DNA from: Pipra filicauda
Lineage: Eukaryota > Chordata > Aves > Passeriformes > Pipridae
Length of the DNA: 64,000 nt
Assembly (NCBI RefSeq): GCF_003945595.2
Contig: NW_024103452.1
Coordinates: forward strand, 1,488,001 to 1,552,000
Direction: 5' to 3'
Part shown: positions 20,763 to 35,700 of the stretch, in pieces
Layout of the letters: each line of letters begins with the position of its first letter
Position numbering within the stretch: position 1 is the stretch's first letter
Position numbers and translations under genes: made by a program
Notes under the pieces: generated by a model
Databases searched by the model: none
What the model was told of the DNA's origin: nothing
The model's input: the letters and a program-made list of their open reading frames with translations, nothing else

Positions 20763-23700
20763 GTATGTATGTGCCTTAAGGGAACAGAAGGGTTGCCCAT
20801 ATTGGATAGGAAAGCCATTGTTCGCAAACAATTTCCAGTTAAAAAATGAATAGTTGCATGGACCTGGGAGTGAGCCTGGGATGCAGTCCAGATGGTGCCG
20901 GTGGGGAGTGCCCAGGAATGTGCTCTGGGCTGGCATCAGGCTGAGATTTGACACAACCTGGGAGAAGCTGCTAAAGGGCTGCAGTGTTTTCTGATTTTCT
21001 AACACGAAGCCAAGTGTTTGTTTTTGCAGAAAAATTTTCAAGAAGTTCTGATGCATTTTGTAAATAAAGGCTTTTGTGCTGAAGCTCTCTTTAAAAACCA
21101 CAAGTCAGTAATATTAAGCTGCACTTTACTTGCAAATGTGTTTTACCCAAGCTGTTCCTCCAAGTCTTGTTGTCTGTAGCTTACTGGAACTGTGTCACTT
21201 TTGTGACACAGTTTGTGCATCAGAATTCATATCAATACTTATGACTCTTTTTAGGAGTTCTGATAAAAGATATTTAAGCTGAATCAAAGTTCCTTCTTTC
21301 TCTACTAACCACACCGACGTACCCGATTTTTTTTTTTTTTTTTCCAAAATTTGATCTATTTGTCTTCCCAGTACATTTCTTCCACATGCTTTCGTTGTGG
21401 AGAATGAAGTGTTTTGTTCTATGGGGATTTGGGGTTGGTTGTTTGCTGTTTGGAGGTTTTTTAACTTTTATTTTTATTTTTCCTCAAGGGACTTCAACAC
21501 CTTCAAATATACATTGTGACATATAGTACTGTAGTGTGGAAGCATAAAATGTGCTTGTACATAAGCCCATAGGTGTAATAAAATAAGAGAAGAATGCTAC
21601 GATGTGGCTTTTCCAGGGAACCTATGGGCACTGCACTCTCAAGTGCTGCTGAAATCCCTGGGGAAAGTGGGTGCTTTGCTATCTTTACCCTCCCTGCATA
21701 ATGCAAACCTGTAAGATTAGGGTCATCATATGTGACATGCCTGTGTCAGGTGGTCCTGCTTTTCCTGATGTGGGTACACTAGTGTTTTATGTTATTTAAC
21801 CCTTGAGAGCTGGGGGGGGGGGGCATAAACACCTTGGCACTTTGAGTACTGCTGTTCTTAGGTGATGGTGTGTTAACGAAGGCTTCCTTTACTGTTTCCA
21901 TCAGGTGATTTGCAAATGCAGCAATGAAGGTCAGTATTTTTTTCCTCCCATGCCTTGATATCCTGTATCTTAGTCTCAGGAACATGTTTCTTAATTCTGC
22001 TTGAACTCTGTCCCCTTTCTCTTCTCCCTTCCACTTCCTATCTCTCTGCAATATTTTTTTTCTTTTAATCCTCCTTCTGATTTCTCTTCAGTTAATTTTC
22101 ATTAACATTCACATCAGAGCACAAAACCTTTTTCCATTTCTATTTGCTTCCTTGTTTTGTACAAGTCAAAAAAAAAAAAAAAAGATCCATCTGTGGTATC
22201 TTGCTTAAATGCTCAGCATCAAATAATTCACTTGATCAGAGTAAGTGGTGCTTCTGAAAGGGGTTCAGGCTAGAGGATCTATTCTCACCACATCTGTTTG
22301 TACTGGCTTGAGAAGTTCTTTCCTTGCTGAAGGCAACCACCTCCACAGAAAACCATGGTAACTCCTTCAGCTTTCTGAACTAGGCAGAGGGATGTCTGCC
22401 TGTCTCTCATTCATTTCAGCAGCAAAATTTTGTCTGTGGCTGCAGCTGGTTTTCTGTTAGGGCAGGGGAGCAGGTGCTTTCAGAAAGTATCTGTATGCCC
22501 AAACGTCCAGTCTCACAAGTCATGTAAAAATAAAGCATTACACTGTGGACCAGGTAATGTGTGCTTATTTGTCCTTGTGGCTTATTTTAGTGGGAGCAGA
22601 GTACGTGTGAGCATCTTCTGGTTAGTACTTTACTGTTTTACTCTGATTTTGACAATAATTCTAATTTTCTCTTGTGGTTAGGCCTCTTAAAATAATTACC
22701 CAGGTCAGCAGTTAATGTATCTGCAGCTTTATTTTTTTTTTTTTTTTTACATAGAAGTTACCAGTTCCCTTTCTGTCTAGGATTAGATGGTTAGAAGCTT
22801 TGTTTTAAAATGAACTTACAAGTGGGATATTTTTACTCCAACACAGCAAACTGTAGTTGCTTCTGCTGTCTTTTATATGGAGACCAGCCCATTTCTAGCT
22901 GTAACCTTTCAAAATATTTTTCTAGGGAAGAAAGATCTGCTGAATTTATTTTTACCTGAGCTAGGGCATCTAGTGACAGAAGCAAATCTTTGCTTCACTC
23001 TGCATCTGGAGGTAAGATTCCTACTAAGAGGAGAAAATTAGATACATTTGTGCACAAGTGTGTGTAATTAGAAAATATGGGAAAAATGAATAATACTGAA
23101 TTATTTCCCTTCATTTTCTGCCCCTTCTTTTGCGGGGGGAAAGGCTTTGAGGACCCTTAACTCTATACTCGACAATGTCACACGGGAAGAGAGAAAGCAA
23201 TTCCCTCTGTCTGAGGAAATGTGCTCGCTCACGTAAGTGATTTTCCTCCTAACTCCTGTAGCTAAATGCCATCTTCCCTCCAATAGGAGTTAGTTATTTT
23301 CACTTTTAACTTGTGGTATTATGTTGTTTCAGGAAAGACCTTGCCAAAACTATTCTGGAGGTTGGTGGTAAGAAATATTTAGTGGTTATTCTTATTAATT
23401 TCTCCAGCTTTACCTTATATGTTTATTTATTGTAGGTGAATTGTAATTTAAATTATTTACTTGTCAAGAGTTGACTTTTAGGGAGGAAAATCACATAGTA
23501 CTTTGAGAAAATATTAATAAAAAATTGGTAAATGCAGCAATGCCTTAGTTTTTCCTGGTTGGTATTAGTGGTGTGTATTAACCAATGAGACAAGCTAAAC
23601 AGATGTATGTAGAAAAGTAATTAGATCAGCTTTACATACATGTTTACAAAATACGCTGGCTGTTAGTCTTAAAAAAAATAAATTTTAATTGCTTTGCCCA

Positions 23701-26700
23701 GGTGTGGACAAACTTCAGTTAACAAGGTTTATAGCCTCTTGAGTGAAGTCTTTTTCATTTTCTCCTAATAATAACACTTTCTAGCGTTTTGCCATGATAT
23801 ATGGGATGTAACTTAATCCTAGTGAGTTAGTGATAAGTCTTTGCTCTCATCCCCTTCCTGAACCCCAAGAAAATTTCCCAGTGCACTTGTGTGTTGTTGT
23901 GGTTTGCAGCACTCCATACTTGACCTCACTGAGTCAGGGGGAGCTGAGGATGCCTGGAGCTAACACTTGGCTGTTAGCCTCCACAGTTCTCTGGGTAGAA
24001 CCAAAGCTAGATGATGAATATGACTGTGTGGTATGTAAGTACAAGAGTGGCAATGCTATAACACTCTTTTATGCCAGAGGGATGATATTTATCCTGTGCT
24101 TATGTTTATTGTGTAGATTATGACCTCCAGGTTGCCCTTTCAGAAGCACTTTGTAGGTTAATGATAAAAAAATGGAGAGATGACCTTGTTCACCACTGGT
24201 TTGAAGATAACTATCTTGCTGAAGCTTTCAAAGAGATCAAGGACAGAGAATTTGAGACGGTGAGGGTCCTTATTTTGAAAACAACATACTTGACAAGTCT
24301 GTATAGGGGCTAGTTTTGGTTGAGTTCAGTCAGGATGTCCTTGTAAGAAGTTCCTACAAAACTGACTTTATAAATACACAAAGTTACTTAGTTATTGAAT
24401 TATTTGTGGATGGTGTGTTTTGGTTTTTTTCTATAATGACACATTGTTAAAATAGCTCTTCTAAGTTATTTTACTTACAAAAAAGTAAAATGAAAATTAT
24501 AATAAATAATAAAACATAAATAAGTTTATGTTTGAAGACTTACTGGTAGTAAATTGGGTCCAACCATTTGTAGCAACTTGAGTGTTTCTTCCTCAGGGGC
24601 CTTTGGCATCACACTGACTAGTTAAAAGCTTCTAACTGGAGTAGGAGTCACACAGCCCGATAGAATAAGTATTTGCAAAGGAAATGCAGCCTGACTTTTT
24701 AATAATATGTCATTTGTCTTGAAGGACTGCAGAAAATTTCTTAACCTGCTGAATGAAAGGCTTGGGAATGAAAGAAGGTAAGCTGGGGACCAACAGAATA
24801 AACTGGTGCCCTCACTACTGCAGAGGGGAATAAACAGGATTGTAATTTGAGTTGGGTGATATTAATAAGAAAAAAAAAGGATTTACGTCACATGTGAAGA
24901 ATTAAATTGTTCTTAAGAAGGAAATTTTATTCATTTTTATGGTGGTTTTTTGAAAGTAAAATCAATGAAGATAATGCATCACTACTAAAATACTATGGCC
25001 TCTTAAGCTTCTCCAATATTAATTTACTTTTAGAAATATTTTAATTATTTCTTGAACAATAAGATTGGTTATACTAATCTTATGAAAAATAAGATGATTT
25101 AAGTCAGGCTCTGATGCTGAATGTATCATGTGAAGTCTGCTTTTCTTCCAGAGTGTATTCTTTTCCATGCATATCTGCTTTTGCTGACACGAAGGAGGTA
25201 ATAGCCCCTAAAGCTCTGACACGTTCCCTACACTGTTACTACTGCTGAAATGTTGATTTTTGTGGTAATTGTTTTTTCCCCTCCCTCTTTTTCATTGAAG
25301 AGCTCAATTTCTTAAAATGTAGAGTATAACCTTCTATACTGGTTGGAAAGTTTGCTTGTTTGTCACTTAGCTCCCAATTTACAGCTGCTGACTTTGCTTT
25401 TGTATCAGCCAAAAGATAGAGGCAGCGCTTCTCTTCATGGTGATGACAGAAGGGAGAGCTCTAAAAAGGAACAGGAGGACAGGACAATGTTGATTCCTCC
25501 AGCAGAGCTGTTCTCAGAGTGCCGGAAAACAAGATTAGCCTGATGCCCATGTAGGAGAAGTCAGAGTTGCTGATCCTGCAGATTGCTTTAGTGGTCTTTA
25601 GTACGTGTACTGTGGCACCGTTCCTGGCAGTCATATCGAATCAACAGCATGTAAATGGAAGCCAGTTCCACTGTTTCTGATTATTTCAACTGCTCAGAAA
25701 CAGAAACAACTCCTATACCCTCTTCCTGGCACAAACATGTGGGTGTTTGTGTGTTGCCTTTCCCTTGGCTGATACAGAGCTGTGTCTGACATGGGTATGG
25801 TTGGGTGAGCAGTAGACTGGCAGCTCGCAGGTTGATCTGAACTTTTATTTCTGCAAGATGTGCACATGTGTACACAGTTATGTAAGGCAACACTTTCCAA
25901 TTTTGTCTTGTTAAAGAAAACTGAGAGTGATACAGCAGTTGTGGGGCGTTTCTGGGAGCAACAGTACCACTCTTCTTCCCCAGGTGAAGAAACCATCAGA
26001 TGAAAAACTGGAGGAGTTTTGGATTGACTTCAACACTGGCAGCCAGAGTGTGACTTTCTATGTGGATAGTAACGAGGTAATGGTAACAGCAAGGCCCAGG
26101 TGGCTTTGGGCTCAGCCTAAGGCTGTAGGCACTCACTTAGCCCTTCTAACATTTTGGCTTTGGTTTTCAAAGGGCTTTCTTTGGGACTCTGTGAGGCTGT
26201 CAAAAGAAGCTGTCAGCAGTTACAGGCTGGAGGGTAAGATTTCCAACTGATGTTGTCTTCTCTCTGGCTATGGGTTCGTGAGACAGATGGAGTCAGCCTA
26301 AAATCTCAGCACCACCGTGTCTTCTCCTCCCTCCTTGCCTTTGATAGTCATCTTGCACTAGCTCTGCTTGTTGGACTGTGTGTGGGCCCACTGAGCACAA
26401 TAACTTACTCTCCCCTACCCAAGCAGGACAGGTTAAGGTATCAGTTTATAGATGTCCTAGGGAACAGCATAATCATCAAGATCATCAGTGGGAAAGAAAT
26501 GAGTGAACAGAGTAACTGGAAATGCATAGGCAAGATGTAAAAGAGACTTGTCTAAAAATTCCAGACACTTATTCAGTTATTTTGTGGTCGAGAGAAGTAT
26601 GTCTTGATCTAAACCAGATTTAATTGCCTTTATTTTTTTTTTTTCTCAGAGGATGGTGGACAAAAGATTGTTAAAATTCTTATGAAGAAACCTGCTGCTC

Positions 26701-29700
26701 TTACCAAAACAGAAGCAACAAAAATCAAACTGATTTTCAATGCTGAGTTTGAAATCTTAGGTGTACTTAAAAAAGTCCTGGGTGATGAAAAATTTGTGGT
26801 AAGCTCTTAATATGAGGGTTGGGATTTTTTTCTAAACTAGATTTTGCACTGGGCAAAACTATTCAGATTTCTGGGGTTTATGTTTGTGTGATATCTTTGT
26901 TTATTTTTTCCATACCTCTTTATTACATATCTGTCTTCCTATTGTGGATTTATAACACTCTGTATAGATGCTCTTAGCTTTGGCCTGCAAGAGAAACTAG
27001 GTATCTTAGTAATGAAGTTTCAAAGGACTCAAAGTTATGGTTTAGAATCTGGAAGGTTAAAGTGATCTGTTAATGGATTTCATGTGTTATTACTTTTGCT
27101 GAGCTTCTACAGTAGAAAATAAAGCCTACGGCATTTAATTGTGTAACTTGAAGTCTAAACATGCTCTTACATATAGCTCCAAGTGTTACATTGCACAGGA
27201 TGAGCAAATTGTTACATAAGAACCTGGAAAAGAGAATAGGTGTGCTGCAAGATGCAAATCTTAGATTGACTTTGTAGCTAGTACTTCTAGATGAAGAGTA
27301 GAGTACTTCTAAAACTTAAAGTTTTTTTTCTAAGCCAATGTAAAAACATGGGTGATGTGTGTGACTTTTTTTTCCTCAAATGTTAATACAGTTAATTTTT
27401 TACTCGTAATTGATCCACAGACTATGGAGATTGCAGAAAACCTTTGGCAACAGTAAATAACCATGATATGGGGGCTGTCATTTGCCCTTGCAGGAGCCAA
27501 GACCTTTCCAAATTATCAACACAATTAGCATCCAATTATTTGTTGCTGGCAATTACCAACTGTTAATTTTGTTATTAAGTAGTTGACTTTACTAGATAAA
27601 GACTACTTTTTTAAGATCACTTTCACATGACATTAATTCATACCAGCAGATAAATGAGACTGAAGAGAAGTCTGTCCATGCTGGGAAGCAAACCAGGGAG
27701 AATGAAACAGGTGATTTTTTTTTTTTTTATTATCATGTTATTTCATTAAATTTAAATATCTCAATTTTCAAATTATTGTTTTCACTTGCAGTCCACAGCT
27801 TGCAGTTAACCTCATTTAAAAAACAAACAAACAAACAAAAACCAACACCCCCCCAAAAAAAAACCCCCAAACCCAAAACAAGCAATGCCCAAGCTCAATC
27901 TCCTGCTGTTCCTTGTCTTGTGAGCTTAGTAACTGGTGCTCGTGGCAGATGCTGAGTCCCTCTAGCCCAGGGAGTGAGGACTGGGCACCATGGGCCATGT
28001 GCTGCTGGTATTGCACGGGCAGGGGAACTGCTCAGTGATACAGGACCTGGATTTGGATCTGGCAGGCAGCCTTGCAAGGCACATCTTGGCTGCTGGCTGC
28101 CCACTGATGTGCAAAGAGTGTGTAGTAGTGTTTTTCCATCTGCAAGTGCAGTGGAATGCATCCTTCTGTCCACCTCTCTTGCTTGCTCAATGCCTGGTTC
28201 CTGGTTTGGCTATGCTGTGTAGGTGCCTTTGGAAGTTTGCCTGCAGAAGGGGACAGTGGCATTGGTGTGGCCATGAAAGCACAGGTTCTCTGATGGATGA
28301 GTTCTTGCACCTTGGCATTTAACAAGCTCTCCCCTGTACAGTGAGGTGCATGTGGTGAGGCAGCCTCTACCAAACCTTTCTGCAGGGGAGTGGCTTCTGT
28401 TTCTTCTAGACAAGGTGATGTGCTAGAAAGTGGTGTGCTCCAGTCCCTTTACCCCACCTGGAGTGGATGATGCCCTGGAGATGCCTGGTGCTGTTGTGGA
28501 AGAGCAGCAGGGGGAGCAGAAATGCTCACCTGTAGTCCCTGTTTGTAGGTAAAGATGAGCAGCAGTTCATCTCTGCAGAAGATGCCCTGCTGCTGTGTGA
28601 AGTGGCATTGTCAGTGCTGCCATGAATACCTTGTGCTGTAGGGCTGTCTTTGTGTGTGCTCCAGCTACAAGTGTATCTGTGTGCCTTACAGAAACAAAGG
28701 CTCTTAGCTGGACCAGGAATAGCCATTAGTTGCTTATTCTCATCAACCTATAGCCAATGCTTTGTATTTCTTTGAATTGGGCACGTTAGGTTTTACATCA
28801 TCAAATGGTGTCATTGCCTGTGCTACCAGTGAACATCTGCAAGATGTCTTCTTCCGGGATCATTTGGCTGAGTTTAATTATGTTCCAAATATTATAGATG
28901 TCAAGGGAGCTCAGAGCCTGAAGTACAGATGTCATGTTTGGGTGTCTGACCCAAAGGAGGGTCTATAAGGCCTGTACTTGTACAAGAACAAGAGAAAGTA
29001 ACTCCTTTCTTTCCTTTTATCCCCCTCTGAAATTCTTCTGAAAATCCCCACCACGGCTGTGACCCACAGTTTAAGGAAAAGCTACTTTCAGCAAAAAAGG
29101 CAAGAGATGTGCATGATCAAAATCGGTTTGAAACAGGAAATGTTTTCTCAGACTAATATTGGTATCAAATTATTTGGAAGGTGGCGCTTTTTATTTTTTC
29201 CCTATAGTGATCTTTTATCTTTGAAGACTGGGACTTGTTCTTGCTGCAATACTGGCTGTATTTCAGGTTTTAGAGTGATTACTTTTTGTGTGGATCACTC
29301 CGTGGTGTAAATTGCTTGACAGATATTTCCACATCTCCTAAAGCTGTGAACTTACAGCTCTTTCTACTGCTACCACCCACTGTCTCAGAATCAAATCAAG
29401 TTTGAAGAGCTCTTAGGATAGTTAGCATTGTTTCTGTGACAATATTAAAAACAAATTTTTACTTTCATCTAAGTTGTTGTGCATTTAGGGTTTTTCCAAG
29501 TGAATACTTGAAAGAGCTACTTCCAGCTCTAAATATCTGAGGCCCTAACTTCTTCAGCAGTCCTTCCCATTTTCCTCCAGTTACAACCTAAAATGAGCTA
29601 GAATGGTAGTCCTCCAGATTCTGGAGACACAGGTGAGCTAGGAGTTCCTTCATCAGTGTCCACTGTAATGCACGCAGAGGTACAAGGTGGGCACTGCTAC

Positions 29701-32700
29701 TTGAAACAATCAAGGAGTACAAAGGGCAGAAGGTAGTTAATCAGTAGTGAAACATTTTGCAGTGCCTGGGAGAGATTCAATGAAGGGCAACAGAGATGGT
29801 GGAAGATCCCACTGCTTTAGTCAGACACAAATGGTTGTTCCATCTCTTCCAGAGCTTAGGAGTTAAGGTAGCGATAAGATTATAAACTTCAATGTATTTA
29901 TACAGTATGAGGGGCTTACATGGGGAAGGTTCAAGATACTGTTTTTTTATCATTGCAATTCTGCACTGGGTAATTTGGAGATTTTTTTTTTGTTCTATTA
30001 AACATGATCTTGAGATGTTTGTGCTTAGTAAGTTGTACTGTTACAACTTACGCATGAGTGTAATAATGGAAAAGGCAGGTAGTGAGTGTGTTCAGTTACT
30101 GCAATAGCATTCTCACACTGGTTGCTGTTCTGCAGTGATAGCTGAGTCTTCTAATGCACAAAGGAGGAAAGATCCCTCAAATTCTGAAAACATGGAGACT
30201 TTATCAGACAACTTAACCTCTGAGAAGAGCCAGCAGTTAACACACACAGTAGCAGTAAGTGTTTGGTGTATGGTGGAATGGTCCTTGTGCCCCTTTTCCC
30301 CCTTCTCCAGTCTGCTTTTTTATAGGTGGGGCTAAAACCTTCTTTCAAAGAAAACTGGTTTGTATCCAGTCAGCCCAAACATATGCCTCCAGAGCTGCAA
30401 TTTTGGCAAAACTGCTTTAAAAAGAAAAAAAAGAAATTTTACTTCCTCTTGTAAGGGGATGGTGGGATGCCCTTAGTGAGAAACCTATGATATCACTTAT
30501 GTGCAGCCTAAAATGTTTTTATGTGTGGACAATGATGAACGTGTCATCCAGCTGTTGTCACAGACTGGCGCTGAAAATCTGTTTCTAAAAATCCCCACTT
30601 TTTTAATTGATCATATGTATGTTCTGTTCATGGTTTCATGTCTCCGAGTAGAAAATGGTGAACTCTGGTGTTGCCGTGGTTACAGTGAGCCAGCAAACTG
30701 ACCTGGAAGATGCTAACCAAGGCTCAGGTCAGGCTTCAGTTCCTAAAGTCTGATCCAGTTCAGTGTCACCCAGATGACATGTTGAAGCATCTGCTTTTGT
30801 GGGCCTTACAGCAAAAGCAGATAAAGATTTCATAGTAGTGCAGAGGCTAAAGCTATAGTTTCTTTGCCTTCTTCAGCAAAAAAGTCCAAAACTCCATCTC
30901 CAGGAATGAAAGCTAAGCCTAGGTGAGTGTCTTGCAGACGAAAAGTTGCAAAGGGGTTTTATGCGTGTGGGGTTTGGTTTTTTGTTCCCTTCTCCTGGGG
31001 TTTTATTGCATATGATTTTGAGGCTTATTCCATCACTTATTAAATTAGAAAAAGATTCTGTTTTTCAGCCTGGATAGTAAGGCTGGATGCCTAGAGTTAC
31101 AGCACTTTGGAGATGCTGAACAGTGATGCTGAGTTACTAGTTTGGCAGCTGCTTTGGTGTCACTTTTTTCTCATCACAGATTTAATCCAAATGCAAGGTG
31201 ATCACCCAGCTAACTTAAGAGTTTAACTTCAGCTATGTGTGTAGCTTTTGCTATTAACTGCAGCTCAGCAAATATGAGGCTATTCATAATGGGGAACATG
31301 ACTTTTGTGAAAGATCATGTGAATTTGAATTCTCCTTGGCATCAGTAACACCTTTTTTTCCAGGGCTTTGGAGGACAGAATTCCTTGTAATTAAGGAGCT
31401 GGACTTCTGTAGAGTTACTGACTGACTTTCTTCCTTACACACCTAAACCGTTGCTTTGATGCTAATTGGTGCAAGTTTTTTTTCCCCTTAGTACTTCACA
31501 GACTTTTTGGTCTTTAAATGAACAGCTCCCTCATGTGTCCTCTTGTCCCCAGTGAGAAGCCCCTAGAAGAAGAATCCAGGGAGGAGGAAACATCAAAGGT
31601 ATGTTTGCCTTGGGGCTCACCTGAGTGAAGAGATATGGGGCAGGGAAGAGATGTTCTGGTGGAGTTGCAGAAGAAAGCTGGGATGGGTTGACCCACTGAT
31701 GCCATTGAGCAGTGTACTGAGTCCATGCAGTGTCATACCTGATGTGATGTGCCGTTTAGCACCAGGAGTGAACTGCAGAGGCAACAGCTACCAGCCTCAG
31801 TCTAGAGTGGCCCAACCAGTTAATTCGAGCTCACTGGAGTGTATTCAGCACATATGCCCACCCCACAGCAGTGTGTTGTGCTTGTGTCTAGGAGTACAGT
31901 GGTGTGTGGGCATCCAGACCGACTGTGTGTGGGACAAACTCACATGTCACAAGACTTGCACGCTGTCTGCAAGAGCAAATGTTTGCTTGCTGAATGGAAC
32001 CAAGCCTTGGAAGTCTACAGACATGTTTATTCACTTTTGTCTGAGCTCTAATGACCCTCCCATGACAGGTCTAGTGCTAGTTTTAGATTTTTAAATAAAA
32101 TTAATAATTTTTTTAACTGCCGGTTCAAATGCTTTGTAACACTTGCCCACTCTGCAGTGAATTCAAAGCTTTTGAACTACTTTTTGTAACCTCACCCTAT
32201 TGGCCCCCCCAACTGTGGGAGTTAGTATACTCTTTGATAGGGAAGAACTGCAGGCAACAGTTGCACCTGGATAGTAGTTGCAGTAGGAGGAAGGAAGTTT
32301 CCTGGCACACCTTATCTCTGCTTTTAGCAGGCTCTTGGATAAAAATATGACTTTGGGTATTGTCGTTTTAGCTCCTGGAACTCCCTCTTTTTCCAAAGGA
32401 TGTTGCCTGGGAAAAGAGAAACAGGAAAAGAAGTTTGGCCAAGCAAAGGGCTGAAGACAGGTATGAGCCCATGCAGAGACTGATGTACCAGGTGACTTCA
32501 GACCATTTCTAGTCCTCATGGGTGGGGGTGTCCCCATGGGGTGGGCTGTCTGAACAGAACAGGTAGCAAAACAAGCAGGAGGCTATGAAGGGTCACAACT
32601 TGTCTCAATAGGACCCTTTGGGTCCCCAAAGTGATGAACACTTCAGAAACTAACCCTACTCTGCCAAAAATGCCCTCTACCTCTGTGATACTATGTCACA

Positions 32701-35700
32701 TTGGCTTTTCCATTTTTCCTTACCCAAATATAATCCTCCCATCCTCCAGTGAGTAGAGTTATGAGTGTCAGCCTCTTTCACAAATACATGAGCTTTCTTG
32801 GATATTGTTCCAATATCCAGCATCATGTGTGCTAGAGTTCCAGGACAGTCTTTCTCTGTTTGTCTCCTCACATCCAAAGCTAGTAGCAGTGTGAGCAGAA
32901 GCACTCGAGGGTCTGGGGCCACTGCAATCTGTGGCACTGAAAGTCTGACACGTGCCTTACTCCTCCTGTGGTCTCTGCCAAGTGTTGTGTTCGAGTTAAT
33001 GCCTTCTGCTGGGTGGAAGAGGAAATGAACTGTATGTGAGGATCTCTGCTGCTGTTCTGGAGCTTCCTTGAGGCTTCCTGCTTCGGCCTACTGACTCTTA
33101 GCTCAAAAAAACCCCACGCGGGCTTAGATGAATTTTTTGATTGATTGTACATAAGAATAGGAAAACTTGATGCAGAACTTCATCAGGACTGCAAGTTGTG
33201 TGTTTTAAGACCAAATAATTTGGTGCCACAAATACCGGTTTTAAAACAGGAGTAGCATTGTAGAAGTTAGAGGTGAAGAACTACTTAGTTCGGTCATTCT
33301 GCTCCCTCTAGTGTTTCGTCTGGAAATGAGCGTGTCCTTCCCTCAGGAGGGGAGGCTTTAACGAGGAGCTCAGTTCTTTGGTTTTCCCGTTCTTTCACTA
33401 ATAAAGAGAGAGTGTACTGTTTGCTGAGCAATAGTTCTAGGATTTTTTTAAGTAGTTACAATTTGGAGAAGGCAATAAAGGTACAGTTAAGTTTAAATGT
33501 TGAAAGACATGAAACCAAAATCTAGATGTACACAGAGAAGTAATTAGAGAACAAACATCGAATATTGGAATTTTCAAAAGGCAATTACATGGATTTTTAA
33601 AAAAATGCCTCAGATATTATATTTCCATTACTTATTTCTTCCTACCGTGTACTCTTATTGGTGATGTGGGGAGAAAATGTCCAATATGTAAACAGGGATA
33701 GACTAATTTGTATCTTTTGAACATTTCTCTTAAAATAAGAGTTAAAATTGAAAGATTGAAAGTCAAGACAGAGAACAAGAAAACTAGGTAGGAAAGGGGA
33801 AAGTATTTTTGTAGAAGCTGTGAAAGCAGTCCATTTAGTCACAGAAAGTGTTTGAACCTGTAGTGGGAAAGTGGGACAGAAACAAACCACATTATCACCC
33901 CCATAATCTTAGTGAAGTTCTACACGGTGATTCTTCATGGTTGTATGTTGCTTCCATATATATGTTGTCTTGCAGGAAGGAAGTCTTTGACTTTGAAAAC
34001 TCAGACTCTTCAAGTCATGAAAAGGTAAAGTTGAGAACAGAAGTTGTTAAGAGCTATGGTCCCAACTCAACACCTTAACAGAGTAGTAACTTGCAGGAGG
34101 GGACATAGTTCGTTGCAGAAATGCTGTAAGGATGGACACACTGTTATAGCAAAACAGACAACTGGGAATCTGAGACTTTTTTTGTTTGTGTGGTGGAAAC
34201 GGATTTTTTTTTTTTTGAGTAGGGAGAATGCTCATCACTGCTTGAATTTTGCAGTGGGTAATGTATGATATCACCAACAGAAATCTGAGCTGTTGCTTGA
34301 GTGAGGCCGTGGGGTATCTCTGTGATTGAAGGCCAGCCTTCCTTTGTGTTTTGCTGATTATCAAAAGCAGATTGCTGAGCATCTGCTTTGTGCTTCTAGG
34401 CTAGACAGAAGAGACTGAAATCCGTTTCAAGCCATGCTTTGCAAATTAGGAATCCCTGGTTAAAAACCAGTCCTCACAAAATTTTTTTGCAAGTTCTGCT
34501 TGACTTATATTTTGCAGACCCTTGAAAAAATGAAAAATAATGAGTTGCTTTGCTTGCTTTGAAACTTTGACCCGTGTGAGTTTTCTGAAGAAGTGTAAAC
34601 GTGCTCCTGATGGCTTCCACCAAGGTGGCTCTGCTGCAGAAACCCTTTGGCTTTCAGCCTCTTTCCTAGTGTGAGAGATGTCACTGCCACCTGCTGCTAA
34701 TTCTGTGGCAATGGGTGATGAATGGGACACCCCAGTTTTCTCTTCTAAATGGGACATTGCCGGATCCTTGCTACTGCCACTGGGTGTCAGCATAAATCCC
34801 TGTTCCATGGCATCCTGCCCTGCGTCCCAGCAACCCCGTCCCAAGGCTGTCCAGGGACCGTGTTCTGTGTTTACATGTGCTACTAGCAGTGGTGTTATTG
34901 ATTAAAACGATGTTTCTTATGACGTTAGTGCTTAAAATGAGCATTACTCATAAAGCAGGGAAAGGAGAAAGTAACTCTGTTTAAGACAACAAGTGTTTGT
35001 CTCTTATAATTTAGGACACTTTCAATCAACAAATTCCACTCCCTTAAAAGGTGAAATTTCCATGCTGGACTCCTGAGTTTGATACATATAATTATGTAGA
35101 TTATTTTATGGGGTAGCCGGACTCAAAGACAAATATCTTCTTCTTTTTCAGGTTGCTGAAGCCAAAGGAAAGATTCTTGGTCAGAAAGCTTCTTCACAAA
35201 ATCAGAGGTACAGGATCATACATGTACCATTTATCAACTTTTTGCTATGTGAAAAAGAGTTCATAGCTTTTGTTAAGCTTTTTTAAGTTAGGATCAAAAA
35301 GGCTGTGTGATTTTTCTAATACAATAGTTCCTTGCTTAGCTACCACGGTATCTGTGGATGTTATTGGTACTAATTTTCAAATAGTAACTGAGAATATAAA
35401 GGTTATAGGAAAGAATAGAGTCTCCTGTCTACTTTGATTATAATAAGATTTTAACATGACTTTAACTCTTAAATATCGTCCTTCTCTGATCATATGTGTA
35501 AACTGCTGACTTAATTTTTGAAAAATGCTTAAACTCCCTGCCTTGCTTTGGCTGCCTCCCAATTATAGCAAGCTGCCAGGAACTTGCACCTCTAAGTATG
35601 TGGGTTAATTTCTGTTTAAAAAAAAAAGCTAATTTATAAATATCCCTGAGTTGCTACTTTCAAAAACCAAGCAAAGAAAAATTTGGCTAGTGACTGCACT

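Noticed and set aside
27974..28373. 110-113 codon frames on both strands in SYCP2L intron 16
   Set aside because: Mutually overlapping, without recognisable motifs or splice context; probably chance in a GC-richer block.
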